Shown here: in pieces, positions 24,784 to 32,834 of the stretch
How positions within the stretch are numbered: the stretch's first letter is position 1
How the letters are laid out: each line of letters begins with the position of its first letter
Source of the DNA: Ga0077527 sp964433345
GTDB lineage: Bacteria > Pseudomonadota > Gammaproteobacteria > Burkholderiales > SG8-41
DNA: 64,000 nt
Direction: 5' to 3'
Assembly: GCA_964433345.1 (NCBI GenBank)
Contig: CAYSQJ010000010.1
Span: forward strand, 24,221 to 88,220
The notes under the pieces: model-generated
Databases searched by the model: none
The model's input: the letters and a program-made list of their open reading frames with translations, nothing else
Told to the model about the DNA's origin: nothing
Program-made: the position numbers and the translations under genes

Positions 24784-24796
24784 TAACTATTTGATT
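24784..24796 (+). promoter_or_regulatory. AT-rich IHF-like motif in the leader of the ECF42 target unit
   Basis: TAACTATTTGATT matches the IHF consensus (read from the other strand, AATCAA-N4-TTA) at all fixed positions and lies in an AT-rich stretch, 24780-24812. It sits between the ECF42-type promoter and the VOC start codon. Confidence 0.4.
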
Positions 24797-24850
24797 ATAA
24801 ACAATATTTCATGTTTCTCCGTGATCCGGATGGCCCATGCTCACTGTGTA

Positions 24851-24877
24851 GTCGAACGGCCGGAGTCGATTTCGACA
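24851..24877 (-). promoter_or_regulatory. ECF42-type promoter for the VOC/DGPF unit
   Basis: On the minus strand TGTCGA (24877-24872) is followed after 17 bases by CGAC (24854-24851). The reported ECF42 motif is TGTCGA at -35 and CG(A/T)C at -10, so both boxes match and the spacing is normal. Transcription would start near 24845, giving a leader of about 120 bases before the VOC gene. It lies right after the sigma factor gene. No similar box was found in front of the sigma gene itself. Confidence 0.65.
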
Positions 24878-24902
24878 GCCTCCGGAAATTTTTTTCGTGC
24901 AC

Positions 24903-26147
24903 TCAGAGTGCGGCCAGACGCCGTTCCAGGAAACGCCGTTCCGGTGCCTGATGGGTCAGTTCCAGTGCGCGACGGTAAGCGTCGCGTGCTTCGTCGTGAC
25001 GGCCGAGCCGGCGGCACAGGTCAGCGCGTGCGGCATGCGCGAGCCGGTAATCTTCGAGTTCACCGCGTTCCAGCAGTGCGTCGATGAGCGCGAGTCCCGC
25101 AGCCGGGCCGTCGCGCATCGCGACGGCCACTGCCCGGTTCAATTCCACCACGGGCGAATGTTCGATGCGCAGCAGCAGATCATAGAGGCCGACGATCTGC
25201 GCCCAGTCGGTGGCGGCGGCTTCCGTTGCCTCGGCATGCACCGCGGAGATCGCGGCCTGCAGCGCATAAGGTCCGGGGCGCCGGACCGGCAGCGCGCGCT
25301 CGACCAGTGCGATGCCCTCGCGGATCAGTTCGCGGTTCCAGGCCGTGCGGTCCTGGTCTTCGAGCAGCACCAGGTCGCCGTTGCCATCGGTGCGCGCGGT
25401 GCGGCGCGATTCATGCAGCAGCATCAGCGCGAGCAGCCCCATCGCTTCCGGTTCAGGCAACAGTTCTACCACCAGCCGTGCCAGACGGATTGCCTCGCCG
25501 GAGAGGTCGTGGCGGGTCAGCGTCGCGCCGGAAGACGCGGCATAACCTTCGTTGAACACCAGGTAAATCACCCGCAGCACGCTGTCGAGCCGCTGTGGCA
25601 GTTCCTCCGGCGCCGGCACCCGGTAGGGAATCTTCGCGTCGCGGATCTTGTTTTTCGCGCGCACGATGCGCTGCGCCAGCGTCGGCGTTGCACTGAGGAA
25701 GGCGCGCGCGATCTCCTCGGTGCTCAGTCCGCAGACCTCGCGCAGTGTCAGCGCGACCTGCGCGTCGGGCGCCAGTGCCGGATGGCAGCAGGTGAAAATC
25801 AGCCGCAGCCGGTCGTCCTCGATGTCCCCGGTTTCCGCAGCTTCGGGCGCGGGAATGTTTTCCGCTGCCTCGTCGTCCAGCGCATCGACACGTGCATCAC
25901 GGCGAATGCGGTCGATGGCCTTGAAACGCCCGGCCGAAACCAGCCAGGCGCGGGGATTCTCCGGCAGGCCATTGCGCGGCCAGTGTTCCAGTGCCGCACG
26001 GAAGGCCTCATGCAGGGCCTCCTCCGCCGCATCGAAATCGCCGAGCAGGCGTACCAGGGTCGCGAACACGCGCCGCGACTCGGTGCGGTAAAGCTCGTCG
26101 ATTGCCGAGCGCGTGCCGGCAGTGGTGTCAGGCGGTGCGTCGCTCAT
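24903..26147 (-). CDS. ECF42-group RNA polymerase sigma factor with C-terminal TPR-like domain
   Basis: A 414 aa sigma factor. Region 2 (VFATLVRLLGDFDAAEEALHEAF ... NPRAWLVSAGRFKAIDRIRRD) and region 4 (LTLREVCGLSTEEIARAFLSATPTLAQRIVRAKNKIRD) take the first 190 residues. The remaining 220 residues are helical, with a DUF6596-like block (VIYLVFNEGYAASSGATL) and TPR-like repeats (LDAL, LCRRLGRHDEARDAYRRALEL). This architecture and the DGPF neighbours define ECF42 (COG4941). No anti-sigma gene is adjacent; in the characterised case the C-terminal extension is needed for activity. The sigma gene is upstream of its probable targets on the same strand. Confidence 0.92.
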   Translation of the reverse strand: MSDAPPDTTAGTRSAIDELYRTESRRVFATLVRLLGDFDAAEEALHEAFRAALEHWPRNGLPENPRAWLVSAGRFKAIDRIRRDARVDALDDEAAENIPAPEAAETGDIEDDRLRLIFTCCHPALAPDAQVALTLREVCGLSTEEIARAFLSATPTLAQRIVRAKNKIRDAKIPYRVPAPEELPQRLDSVLRVIYLVFNEGYAASSGATLTRHDLSGEAIRLARLVVELLPEPEAMGLLALMLLHESRRTARTDGNGDLVLLEDQDRTAWNRELIREGIALVERALPVRRPGPYALQAAISAVHAEATEAAATDWAQIVGLYDLLLRIEHSPVVELNRAVAVAMRDGPAAGLALIDALLERGELEDYRLAHAARADLCRRLGRHDEARDAYRRALELTHQAPERRFLERRLAAL

Positions 26148-26227
26148 TTGCCGCGGCCCCGGCGCCGCGGCAGTTCATGTGAGCGGAACCGGGAATCATC
26201 AGCAGCCGGGGTCTGTTTTTTGCTGCG

Positions 26228-27205
26228 TCAGTTCGGCTTGATGCCGGCATCGGCCACGACTTTTTTCCAGCGTGCAAGCTCGGTGCGGATCATCTTGCCC
26301 ATGTCCTGCGGCGTGGTCCAGGTCGGCACCATGCCGATGCTTTCGAGATGCTTGACCACGCCCGGGTCTTCCACCGCGCGCTTCATTTCGGCATTGACCC
26401 TGCGCACGACATGCGCCGGGATGCCGGCCGGTCCGAGGAAGCCGTACCAGGTGGTGTTGTTGAAGCCGGGATAGGTTTCGGCGATGGCCGGGATGTCGGG
26501 CAGGGTTTTCAGGCGTTCGTGGTGGCCGATGGCGATGGCGCGCGCGCGTCCGCTTGCCATGTGCGGCTGCCAGGGTGCGGCGCCGCCGAAGATCGCCTGC
26601 ACGCGGCCGGCCAGCAGATCGGTGGTGGCTGCGCCGCCGCCCTTGTAGGGCACATGCGTGAACTTCGCGCCGGTCATCGAGGTCAGCAGTTCCATGCCGA
26701 GGTGGTTCGGCGTGCCGGTACCGGGCGAGGCGAAGTTGATCTTGCCAGGCTGGGTCTTGGCGAGATCGACCAGTTCCTTCACGCTGCGCGCCGGCACCGA
26801 GGGATGCACGACGATCAGGAAGGGCACGTAGACGCCGACGCCGATCGGCGTGAAGTCCTTGAGCGGATCGTAGGCGAGCTTGGTGCCGAAGGCGGCGCTG
26901 ACCACCAGCCCGCCCGAGGTGCCGAGCACCAGCGTGTAGCCATCAGGGGTGGCTTTCGCCGCGAGGCCGTGGCCGATGGTCGAGCCTGCACCGGGGCGGT
27001 TGTCGACGACGATGGTGGTGTTGAATTTTTCGCCGAACCAGGTCGCGAAGGCGCGAGCGGTGGGATCAGTGGTGCCGCCCGGCGGATAGGGCACGATGAT
27101 GCGGACGGGACGGACGGGCCATTCGGTTGCGGCAGCCAGTGCCGGCGCGGCTGCGGCCAGCATGACAAGGGACAGGGGTATGCAAAGCTTTTGCTTCAGA
27201 TTCAT
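26228..27205 (-). CDS. Bug family tripartite tricarboxylate transporter receptor (TctC-like)
   Basis: Periplasmic solute receptor of 325 aa. A signal peptide (MNLKQKLCIPLSLVMLAAAAPALAAA) is followed by EWPVRPVRIIVPYPPGGTTDPTARAF, the Bug family ligand loop, then NRPGAGSTIGHG and the C-terminal block PDIPAIAETYPGFNNTTWYGFLGP. Such receptors usually bind carboxylates. No tctA or tctB gene is nearby, so it is an orphan. Start 27205 has the strong site GGAGGAG upstream; a longer start at 27235 would lack one. Its ligand is unknown. Confidence 0.9.
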   Translation of the reverse strand: MNLKQKLCIPLSLVMLAAAAPALAAATEWPVRPVRIIVPYPPGGTTDPTARAFATWFGEKFNTTIVVDNRPGAGSTIGHGLAAKATPDGYTLVLGTSGGLVVSAAFGTKLAYDPLKDFTPIGVGVYVPFLIVVHPSVPARSVKELVDLAKTQPGKINFASPGTGTPNHLGMELLTSMTGAKFTHVPYKGGGAATTDLLAGRVQAIFGGAAPWQPHMASGRARAIAIGHHERLKTLPDIPAIAETYPGFNNTTWYGFLGPAGIPAHVVRRVNAEMKRAVEDPGVVKHLESIGMVPTWTTPQDMGKMIRTELARWKKVVADAGIKPN

Positions 27206-27439
27206 GCGTTCTCCTCCACCGCTGTAGTTGGGCATCGTTGCGGTTCAGACGGATTTTATGGGCAATACCGGGCGCGCGTCATGCCTGTTGCGGGGTTTGC
27301 GTGAAATATTCAATGAAAACAATGCGGTGTCGGTGTCTGGTGGCGGGTCGGGTAACGCTGTGAAATCGTTACAATGCGCGTCTGTCGCGCGTCCCATGAC
27401 GCAGCCGGATTCCGGCGGGGCGTGTTACCGGGAAAAACC

Positions 27440-28768
27440 ATGAATCGCATAAATGGATTTGCACGCGGCTTGCTGATTGCGCTGTTGGCGCTGGCCTCGG
27501 GCTGCGCCACCAACACCATAACCGGGCGCAGCCAGTTGATGCTGATGTCAGAAGAGTCGGCGATCCAGGGCGCGGTGTCGGCCTACTCGAGCATGATCGG
27601 GCAGCTCTCGAAGAAGAACCAGGTGGAGGTGGCCTCGCCGCGCGTCACCCGCGTGCGCGAGGTCACCAATCGTTTGATCGCGGAAGCGGTGCGTTTCCGC
27701 CCGGATTCGGCGGGCTGGGGCTGGGAGGTGCAGGTCATCGACGAGCCGAAGGTGGTCAATGCCTTCTGCATGGCCGGTGGCAAGATGGGCATCTATACCG
27801 GATTCTGGGAAAAACTGAAGGCGACGGACGACGAAATCGCCAACGTGATGGGCCACGAGATCGGCCATGCGCTGGCGAGCCACACCCGCGAGAAAATGTC
27901 GATGGCGATGACCGTCGGCGTCAGCACCGCGCTGCTGTCGGTGCTGGCGAGTTCGCGCAATTCAGGTGATTACCAGCGCACCCAGAACACCGTGGCGATG
28001 GCCGCGGCCCTGGCGATCACGCTGCCCAACAGTCGCGAGGCCGAGACCGAGGCCGACCAGATCGGCATCGAGCTGGCCGCGCGAGCGGGTTTCGATCCGC
28101 GTGCAGCCGTCAGCCTGTGGGAGAAAATGGCGAAGGAAGGGGATACGCCGGCGGAATTCTTTTCCACGCACCCATCACCGGAGAACCGCGCGCAACGGTT
28201 GCAGGAACTGGTGGCGAAGGTCGATCCGCTGTACCAGGCGGCAAGATCCGCAAAGACTGCGGGGACCTTGCCCGATTTTCTCGGCATGGCGGTGAACGAG
28301 CGTCCGGTCGGCGGCGTGTCGCGCGAGGAATATGCCGCGCGCGTGGCTGCCGAACCGCAGGTGATGACCTTTGTCGCGGAGGAGTTTGAACGTTTCCGCA
28401 AGGGCGAGGCGGTGTTCAGCTGCACCACGGAATGCATGTTTGCCTACGGTTATCAGCGCAGCAGCTGGACAACCCTGCATCAGAAAGGCCAGTGGCGCGA
28501 GCTGGCGGTGGCCGTGGTCAAGGTCGGTTATTTGAACGACCTGTCGTATTTCCTTCTGGGCGAGGCGGCGACGGGCCTCGGATTTCAGGAGGTCGCGAAG
28601 ATTTATTACCGGCGGGCGCTGGAGGCGCGCAAGGCGGGCAGGACCTGCGAGGGCGCCTTCAATACCTGTGGAGATTTTCCGGTCGCCGGGCGGCTTGCGC
28701 AGCTACAGGACGGTGCTGCCACCGGCGGGGTGGCAGCACAAGACAAAAATATCAATAAAAACAAATAG
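27440..28768 (+). CDS. M48 family metallopeptidase lipoprotein
   Basis: A 442 aa periplasmic or outer-membrane bound zinc protease. The lipobox is LASGC (Cys near residue 22). The zinc site is HEIGHALASH (H139, E140, H143), and the third ligand Glu should be in SREAETEADQIGIELAARAGFDP, typical for M48 proteins of the BepA/LoiP type. The C-terminal 150 residues carry an extra helical region (FFSTHPSPENRAQRL then YYRRALEARKAGRTCEGAFNTC). The last residues (QDKNINKNK) are encoded by an AT-rich element. Expected to act on misfolded envelope proteins. ATG 27440 chosen; the longer reading would spoil the signal peptide. Confidence 0.9.
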   Translation: MNRINGFARGLLIALLALASGCATNTITGRSQLMLMSEESAIQGAVSAYSSMIGQLSKKNQVEVASPRVTRVREVTNRLIAEAVRFRPDSAGWGWEVQVIDEPKVVNAFCMAGGKMGIYTGFWEKLKATDDEIANVMGHEIGHALASHTREKMSMAMTVGVSTALLSVLASSRNSGDYQRTQNTVAMAAALAITLPNSREAETEADQIGIELAARAGFDPRAAVSLWEKMAKEGDTPAEFFSTHPSPENRAQRLQELVAKVDPLYQAARSAKTAGTLPDFLGMAVNERPVGGVSREEYAARVAAEPQVMTFVAEEFERFRKGEAVFSCTTECMFAYGYQRSSWTTLHQKGQWRELAVAVVKVGYLNDLSYFLLGEAATGLGFQEVAKIYYRRALEARKAGRTCEGAFNTCGDFPVAGRLAQLQDGAATGGVAAQDKNINKNK

Positions 28769-28771
28769 TTA
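28759..28771 (-). promoter_or_regulatory. AT-rich motif resembling the IHF sites (one mismatch)
   Basis: On the minus strand TAACTATTTGTTT, one base off the YAANNNNTTGATW pattern. It overlaps the last codons of the M48 lipoprotein gene and the short gap to the convergent GST gene. Together with the flanking ATTGATA it closely resembles the copies at 5604 and 43606. Confidence 0.35.
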
Positions 28772-28806
28772 CATAATATCCGGAAGGCATTCCCCGGATT
28801 TCCGGA

Positions 28807-29415
28807 CTATTTCTCGCGCAGGGCCCGGGTATGCTTGGCCGCGGGGCGCTCCCAGCAGCGCTGCAGCCAGGCGTGGAGATTGGCCCATTTGCTGGTGTCG
28901 ATAGACAGCGCGCGGTAGAGCGCACCGGCGACATTGAGGTCGGCGACCGAGAACGCGGGGCCGGCAAGCCAGGATGCTTTGCCCAGCGCCGCATCGAGCA
29001 CGTCGAAGGCCGGCGCGACTTCCAGCCAGGCTTTTTCCGCGAGTTCGGGTTTGCGTTCCGCCGCCGGCAGGGCAACGCTGTGACGGACGTAGGTGACGAT
29101 CTGGCGATCCAGCAGGTCGGTTTCCCAGAGACTCCACTGCCAGCACAGCGCCTCCAGTTTCGGATCGGAGGGATACAGCGGGCTCTTGTGCTTTTTCGCA
29201 AGGTACATGTTGATCGCCATCGACTCCGACAGGATGAAGCCGTCATCGTCGATCGTCGGCACGCGGCCGCCGGCATTGAGCCCGCGGTATTCCGCGGTTT
29301 TCGTTTCCGGAGAGCGCGGCAGCCAGTCCTTGTGTTCGTACTTCAGGCCGAGTTCGGCGGCCATCCAGATGACGCGCAGGCCGCGGGAGTTGGCGGAACC
29401 GTAAATGGTGAGCAT
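28807..29415 (-). CDS. glutathione S-transferase family protein
   Basis: A 202 aa soluble protein. The N-terminal thioredoxin-like domain (MLTIYGSANSRGLRVIWMAAEL, GRVPTIDDDGFILSESMAINMYLAKKH) includes the cis-Pro and Glu-Ser glutathione contacts. The C-terminal helical domain ends SVADLNVAGALYRAL. The catalytic Ser is probably in GSANSRG. GSTs conjugate glutathione to electrophiles or act as isomerases; substrate unknown. Convergent with the M48 lipoprotein gene. Confidence 0.9.
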   Translation of the reverse strand: MLTIYGSANSRGLRVIWMAAELGLKYEHKDWLPRSPETKTAEYRGLNAGGRVPTIDDDGFILSESMAINMYLAKKHKSPLYPSDPKLEALCWQWSLWETDLLDRQIVTYVRHSVALPAAERKPELAEKAWLEVAPAFDVLDAALGKASWLAGPAFSVADLNVAGALYRALSIDTSKWANLHAWLQRCWERPAAKHTRALREK

Positions 29416-29495
29416 GACCTTCCTTCAATCAGACAGTGAGACAGTGGACAAAAGGGTTGGATGCGGCAACGGCCGCCCGCTAACTATACGCGCAA

Positions 29496-31205
29496 TCATT
29501 TCAGGCGATCGCGCAGGCCATGCATGCCACCTGCATCCGCAGCCTTGCCACCCGCAAGCGGCCCCGCATCTGCGCCCGCCCGCTGAATGACATGGCAGCC
29601 GCGGCCGGCTCTCTTGGCGTCGTACATCGCGTGATCCGCGGTCAGCAACAGCATGTCCGCGGTACTGTTCCCGTCACCGATGGCGACACCGATGGAAACG
29701 CCGATGCCGCATTCTTTACCGGATATCACGAAGGGCGCTTTCAGGGCGTCGATGCATTTGCCCGAGACGATTCCGGCCGCTGCCTCCGCGTTGTCGCCGA
29801 GATCGCTCAGCAGCAGCACAAATTCGTCGCCGCCGACCCGTGCCAGCGTATCGGCCCCGCGCACGATGCCCGAGAGGCGTCCGGTGACCTGCCGCAGGAG
29901 TTCATCGCCGGCCTCATGGCCCAGGCTGTCGTTGATGTCCTTGAAGCCGTCGAGGTCCATGAACAGCAGTCCCACCGAGGTTTTCTTGCGTCTTGCCTGC
30001 GCCAGCACCTGCTGCAGCCGGTCTGAGAGCAGCGCCCGGTTGGGCAGGCCGGTCAGCGTGTCGTGGTGCGCCATGCGCGCGAGTTCGGCCTGGTTCTGGT
30101 TGAGCTTGACCAGCAGGCGATTGAATGCCGCAATCAGGTGCCCGACTTCATCGTGACGGTACTGCGGCAGGGGCTCCAGCGGCAACTCGCCCAGCGTCAT
30201 GCGGTCGGCGTGATCCGCCGCCTGGCGCAGGTGGCGGAACACCAGGTAGAGCCCGATGGGCACCAGCGTGGCGAACAGCAGCAGCGTCAGCAGTCCGCCC
30301 TTGACCAGGAAGTCCCGGGTGCGCGCGACGGTGGCGAAGGCTTCGCTGCTCGGCACGCGGGCGACAACAAACCAGCCCGTGCTCGGAACAGTGACCATCG
30401 CTGAAACCTCTTCGATGCCGGCGGCGTTGACCGTGACTCCGCTGCCGCGGTAGCCCGCCATCGCCCGGTCGTGCAGCGCATTGACACCCGGTGGGGGTGT
30501 CGGCTTCAGCACCATCTCCGGGACGGAGGAAGCGACGAACAGACTGTCCTGCGGCGAGACCAGCAGGAATCCACCCGTAGTCTCGCCGATCCTGCTCTGC
30601 AGCAGCGAATTGAGGAAGCCCGGGGCGGCCAGTGCGCTGATGCCGGCGAGCACCCCTTTGACTTCCCCCTTGTCGTCCCTGACCGGAACGCTGATCGGCA
30701 GCACCGGTTCCTTTGCCGCGCGCCCCATCACCGGGCGGCCGACATGGGGTTTGCCGGCAAGCCCGGCTGCGATGTAGTCGCGATCGGAATAATCGGCGCC
30801 CACCCGTCCTTCCAGCGCCGGGTAATCTGCCAGCGCGATACCGCGCGCGTCGACCACGAACAGGCCGGCGGAGAACAGCGGCTGGTACTCGTAGCGTTCC
30901 CGGAGCCAGGCGCGCAGTTTTTCGGGTTGCTCCAGCAGATCCGGCGGCATCGCGGCAGCAAGGCGCTCCAGCAGGGCCTGGCGCTGGACGATCTTGTCAT
31001 CCACATCGCGGGCGATGTAACTGGCCAGCGCCAGCTGCTGGCTCTCGACCACCGTTGCCAGATCCTTGCGCAGGAAATCCGTCAGGGCTTGATGGCGCAG
31101 GACGATGCCCAGCACCACGAGACAAAGCCCGAGCAGCATCAGGCGGGTAAAGATGCTGTCGGTGATGCGGCGGATTCCGGGGGGCATGGCGCTATTGTCA
31201 CGCAT
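29496..31205 (-). CDS. diguanylate cyclase with dCache sensor and HAMP domain
   Basis: Membrane-bound GGDEF enzyme of about 569 aa. One membrane segment near residues 20-40 precedes a large periplasmic dCache sensor (YQPLFSAGLFVVDARGIALADYP, DYIAAGLAGKPHVGRPVMG). A second membrane segment (LLTLLLFATLVPIGLYLVF) leads into HAMP (HEVGHLIAAFNRLLVKL) and GGDEF. The signature RVGGDEFVLLL and SIGVAIGD are intact, so it should make c-di-GMP. An RxxD inhibitory site lies before GGDEF (RGADTLARVGGDEF). Several starts are possible (31247, 31205, 31187); 31205 was chosen. Confidence 0.88.
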   Translation of the reverse strand: MRDNSAMPPGIRRITDSIFTRLMLLGLCLVVLGIVLRHQALTDFLRKDLATVVESQQLALASYIARDVDDKIVQRQALLERLAAAMPPDLLEQPEKLRAWLRERYEYQPLFSAGLFVVDARGIALADYPALEGRVGADYSDRDYIAAGLAGKPHVGRPVMGRAAKEPVLPISVPVRDDKGEVKGVLAGISALAAPGFLNSLLQSRIGETTGGFLLVSPQDSLFVASSVPEMVLKPTPPPGVNALHDRAMAGYRGSGVTVNAAGIEEVSAMVTVPSTGWFVVARVPSSEAFATVARTRDFLVKGGLLTLLLFATLVPIGLYLVFRHLRQAADHADRMTLGELPLEPLPQYRHDEVGHLIAAFNRLLVKLNQNQAELARMAHHDTLTGLPNRALLSDRLQQVLAQARRKKTSVGLLFMDLDGFKDINDSLGHEAGDELLRQVTGRLSGIVRGADTLARVGGDEFVLLLSDLGDNAEAAAGIVSGKCIDALKAPFVISGKECGIGVSIGVAIGDGNSTADMLLLTADHAMYDAKRAGRGCHVIQRAGADAGPLAGGKAADAGGMHGLRDRLK

Positions 31206-31330
31206 CGCTTGCGGGAGGGGTGTAGGGGAAAATGACGCGGGACGCACTATACCGTTGCGGCGATCCGGAGCGATACCCCAACGAAAGGATTGCGCAGGTC
31301 TTGCCGGCGCAGGCGGTTGTGAGGCGGTTT

Positions 31331-31594
31331 CTAATCTGTCTTGCCGCCGCCCCGCCCCTTGTTGATGCGCCGAAACGTATTTTCTTCGGCTGACACCGCA
31401 GCGGCCCTGGTGCCGGCGATCCAGAACTTGACCGCGCGACGCACCATCTCGGCCATCGTGGCTCCGGTTTCCTCATGGCGTCGCCTCAGTTCCGAAAGTA
31501 CGGCGGCGTCCAGCGTCACAAGCAGTTTTTCCTGCCGGTTGCCCGCACCCAGTGCGGGTTGTCCGGAAGCTTGTTTGAATTTTTTCTTGGCCAA
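31331..31594 (-). CDS. small ribbon-helix-helix-like protein
   Basis: An 87 aa basic protein. The middle part KLLVTLDAAVLSELRRRHEETGATMAEMVRRAVKFWI looks like a ribbon-helix-helix (CopG/Arc) DNA-binding fold: a beta strand, then two helices with the AEMVRRA turn. The N-terminus is Lys-rich. No toxin partner sits beside it. It lies between the diguanylate cyclase and the LysR gene, both on the same strand, but gaps of over 90 bases suggest separate transcription. Could regulate itself or neighbours; no target is seen. Confidence 0.55.
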   Translation of the reverse strand: MAKKKFKQASGQPALGAGNRQEKLLVTLDAAVLSELRRRHEETGATMAEMVRRAVKFWIAGTRAAAVSAEENTFRRINKGRGGGKTD

Positions 31595-31686
31595 GATGCT
31601 GTCCCGATGCGTGGTGCGGAACGGATCCGTGTGCGCAAAGGCGGTGGTGGTTTGCAGGCATCATCTCACAGGCCGTGCACCGGGCG

Positions 31687-32646
31687 TCAGCTCCGCGCGA
31701 CGCGACCCGCCTTCCGCCTTCGCGCTGGCGGTGGCCGTAGGGCTGTCCCGGATGATCGGGCGGCAGTCTCCCGCAACGATGCCGTGAAATGGCGGCTTGC
31801 CTGCGGCAGATAGGCTCCCTTGCGCCAGGACACGCCGATCGGCCGCCGCCAGCAGAGCTCCGGAACATGCAACTCCGCGACCCTGATCCGGGTGTTGATC
31901 GCCGGGAGGTGCGAACGTGGCTGGAAGCCGAGCAAGGAGGTGGTGGAGACGATCGCCAGTACCGAAATTTCCGAATCGGCTTCCACCGACGCACGGGGAG
32001 GCTGCAGGCGCTGTTTGCCGAACTGCTGGTTGAGCCACTGGCGGGCCAGCACGCGCGGCGGCGGCAGCACCCACGATTCGTCAGCGAGGTCCTGCAGTCG
32101 CACGCGGCTTCGGCGCAGCAGCGGGTGTTCGGTATTCGCAACAACCACCAGCTCGTCATGCATCAGCAGTTCCTGTTCGAAATCTTCTGGCGCCGTTTCG
32201 GGAATGGCACTGACGACGAGGTCCAGCTCTCCGGCACGCAGGTTCTCGAACAGCACGTCGTTCAGCGCGCTCATCACCCTCAACTCGATCCCGGGGAAGC
32301 GCGACAGCAGTCCGCCGACGACCTGCGGCAGCAGGTATTCGGCCATTGTCGGGCCGGCACCGACGCGCAGGCGGCCGATTGCCCCGGTGGCGAGTTCCGC
32401 CAGTTCGCGCTGTGCCTCATCGGCGCTGCACAGGATGCCCCGGGCGCGCGCGAGCAGGAGCATTCCCGCCTGGGTGAGTTCGACGCCGCTGCGCCCCCGC
32501 TCGAACAGCGGGCTGCCGACCGCCTGTTCCAGGCCCTTGAGCTGCTTGGTCAGTGCCGGCTGGGACATGCCGGCACGCGTGGCCGCGCGGCCGATCTGTC
32601 CCTCCTCGGCAATCGTCACGAACAGGGCGAGCTGCTTGAGTTTCAT
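31687..32646 (-). CDS. LysR family transcriptional regulator
   Basis: A 319 aa regulator. The N-terminal winged HTH is clear (LALFVTIAEEGQIGRAATRAGMSQPALTKQLKGLEQAVGSPLFERG). The effector domain follows (IGRLRVGAGPTMAEYLLPQVV, ALNDVLFENLRAGELDLVVSAIP). The C-terminal tail is Arg-rich and longer than usual. It is divergent from the sulfatase gene with 188 bases between the starts, so it probably controls the sulfatase, Bug receptor and enolase-superfamily genes. The 5' region is AT-rich (TTATGCAAAAAAGCC). Confidence 0.92.
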   Translation of the reverse strand: MKLKQLALFVTIAEEGQIGRAATRAGMSQPALTKQLKGLEQAVGSPLFERGRSGVELTQAGMLLLARARGILCSADEAQRELAELATGAIGRLRVGAGPTMAEYLLPQVVGGLLSRFPGIELRVMSALNDVLFENLRAGELDLVVSAIPETAPEDFEQELLMHDELVVVANTEHPLLRRSRVRLQDLADESWVLPPPRVLARQWLNQQFGKQRLQPPRASVEADSEISVLAIVSTTSLLGFQPRSHLPAINTRIRVAELHVPELCWRRPIGVSWRKGAYLPQASRHFTASLRETAARSSGTALRPPPARRRKAGRVARS

Positions 32647-32834
32647 GGCATTCCATAAAGTTATGCAAAAAAGCCATTCAGGCTATTTGTCATTATATAA
32701 GCGCCGTGTCAGGATGCCGTCACCCAAAAAAAACGGAGCCGGTGACGAATGCGGCAGTGGACAAACTCGGCAGGGCCCGAAGCCCGCGGACAGGTCACCG
32801 ACGGCGCTGCTGCCGCATTGACGGGAATCCCTGC

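Noticed and set aside
24897..26474. Long plus-strand reading frame of about 525 codons opposite the ECF sigma factor
   Set aside because: It lies antisense to a clear sigma factor gene, has Arg/His/Gln-rich low-complexity translation and no known domain; typical shadow in a GC-rich genome.
28769..28806. Bidirectional terminator between the M48 lipoprotein and GST genes
   Set aside because: CCGGAA and TTCCGG form only a six-base stem with a long loop and lack a T-run.
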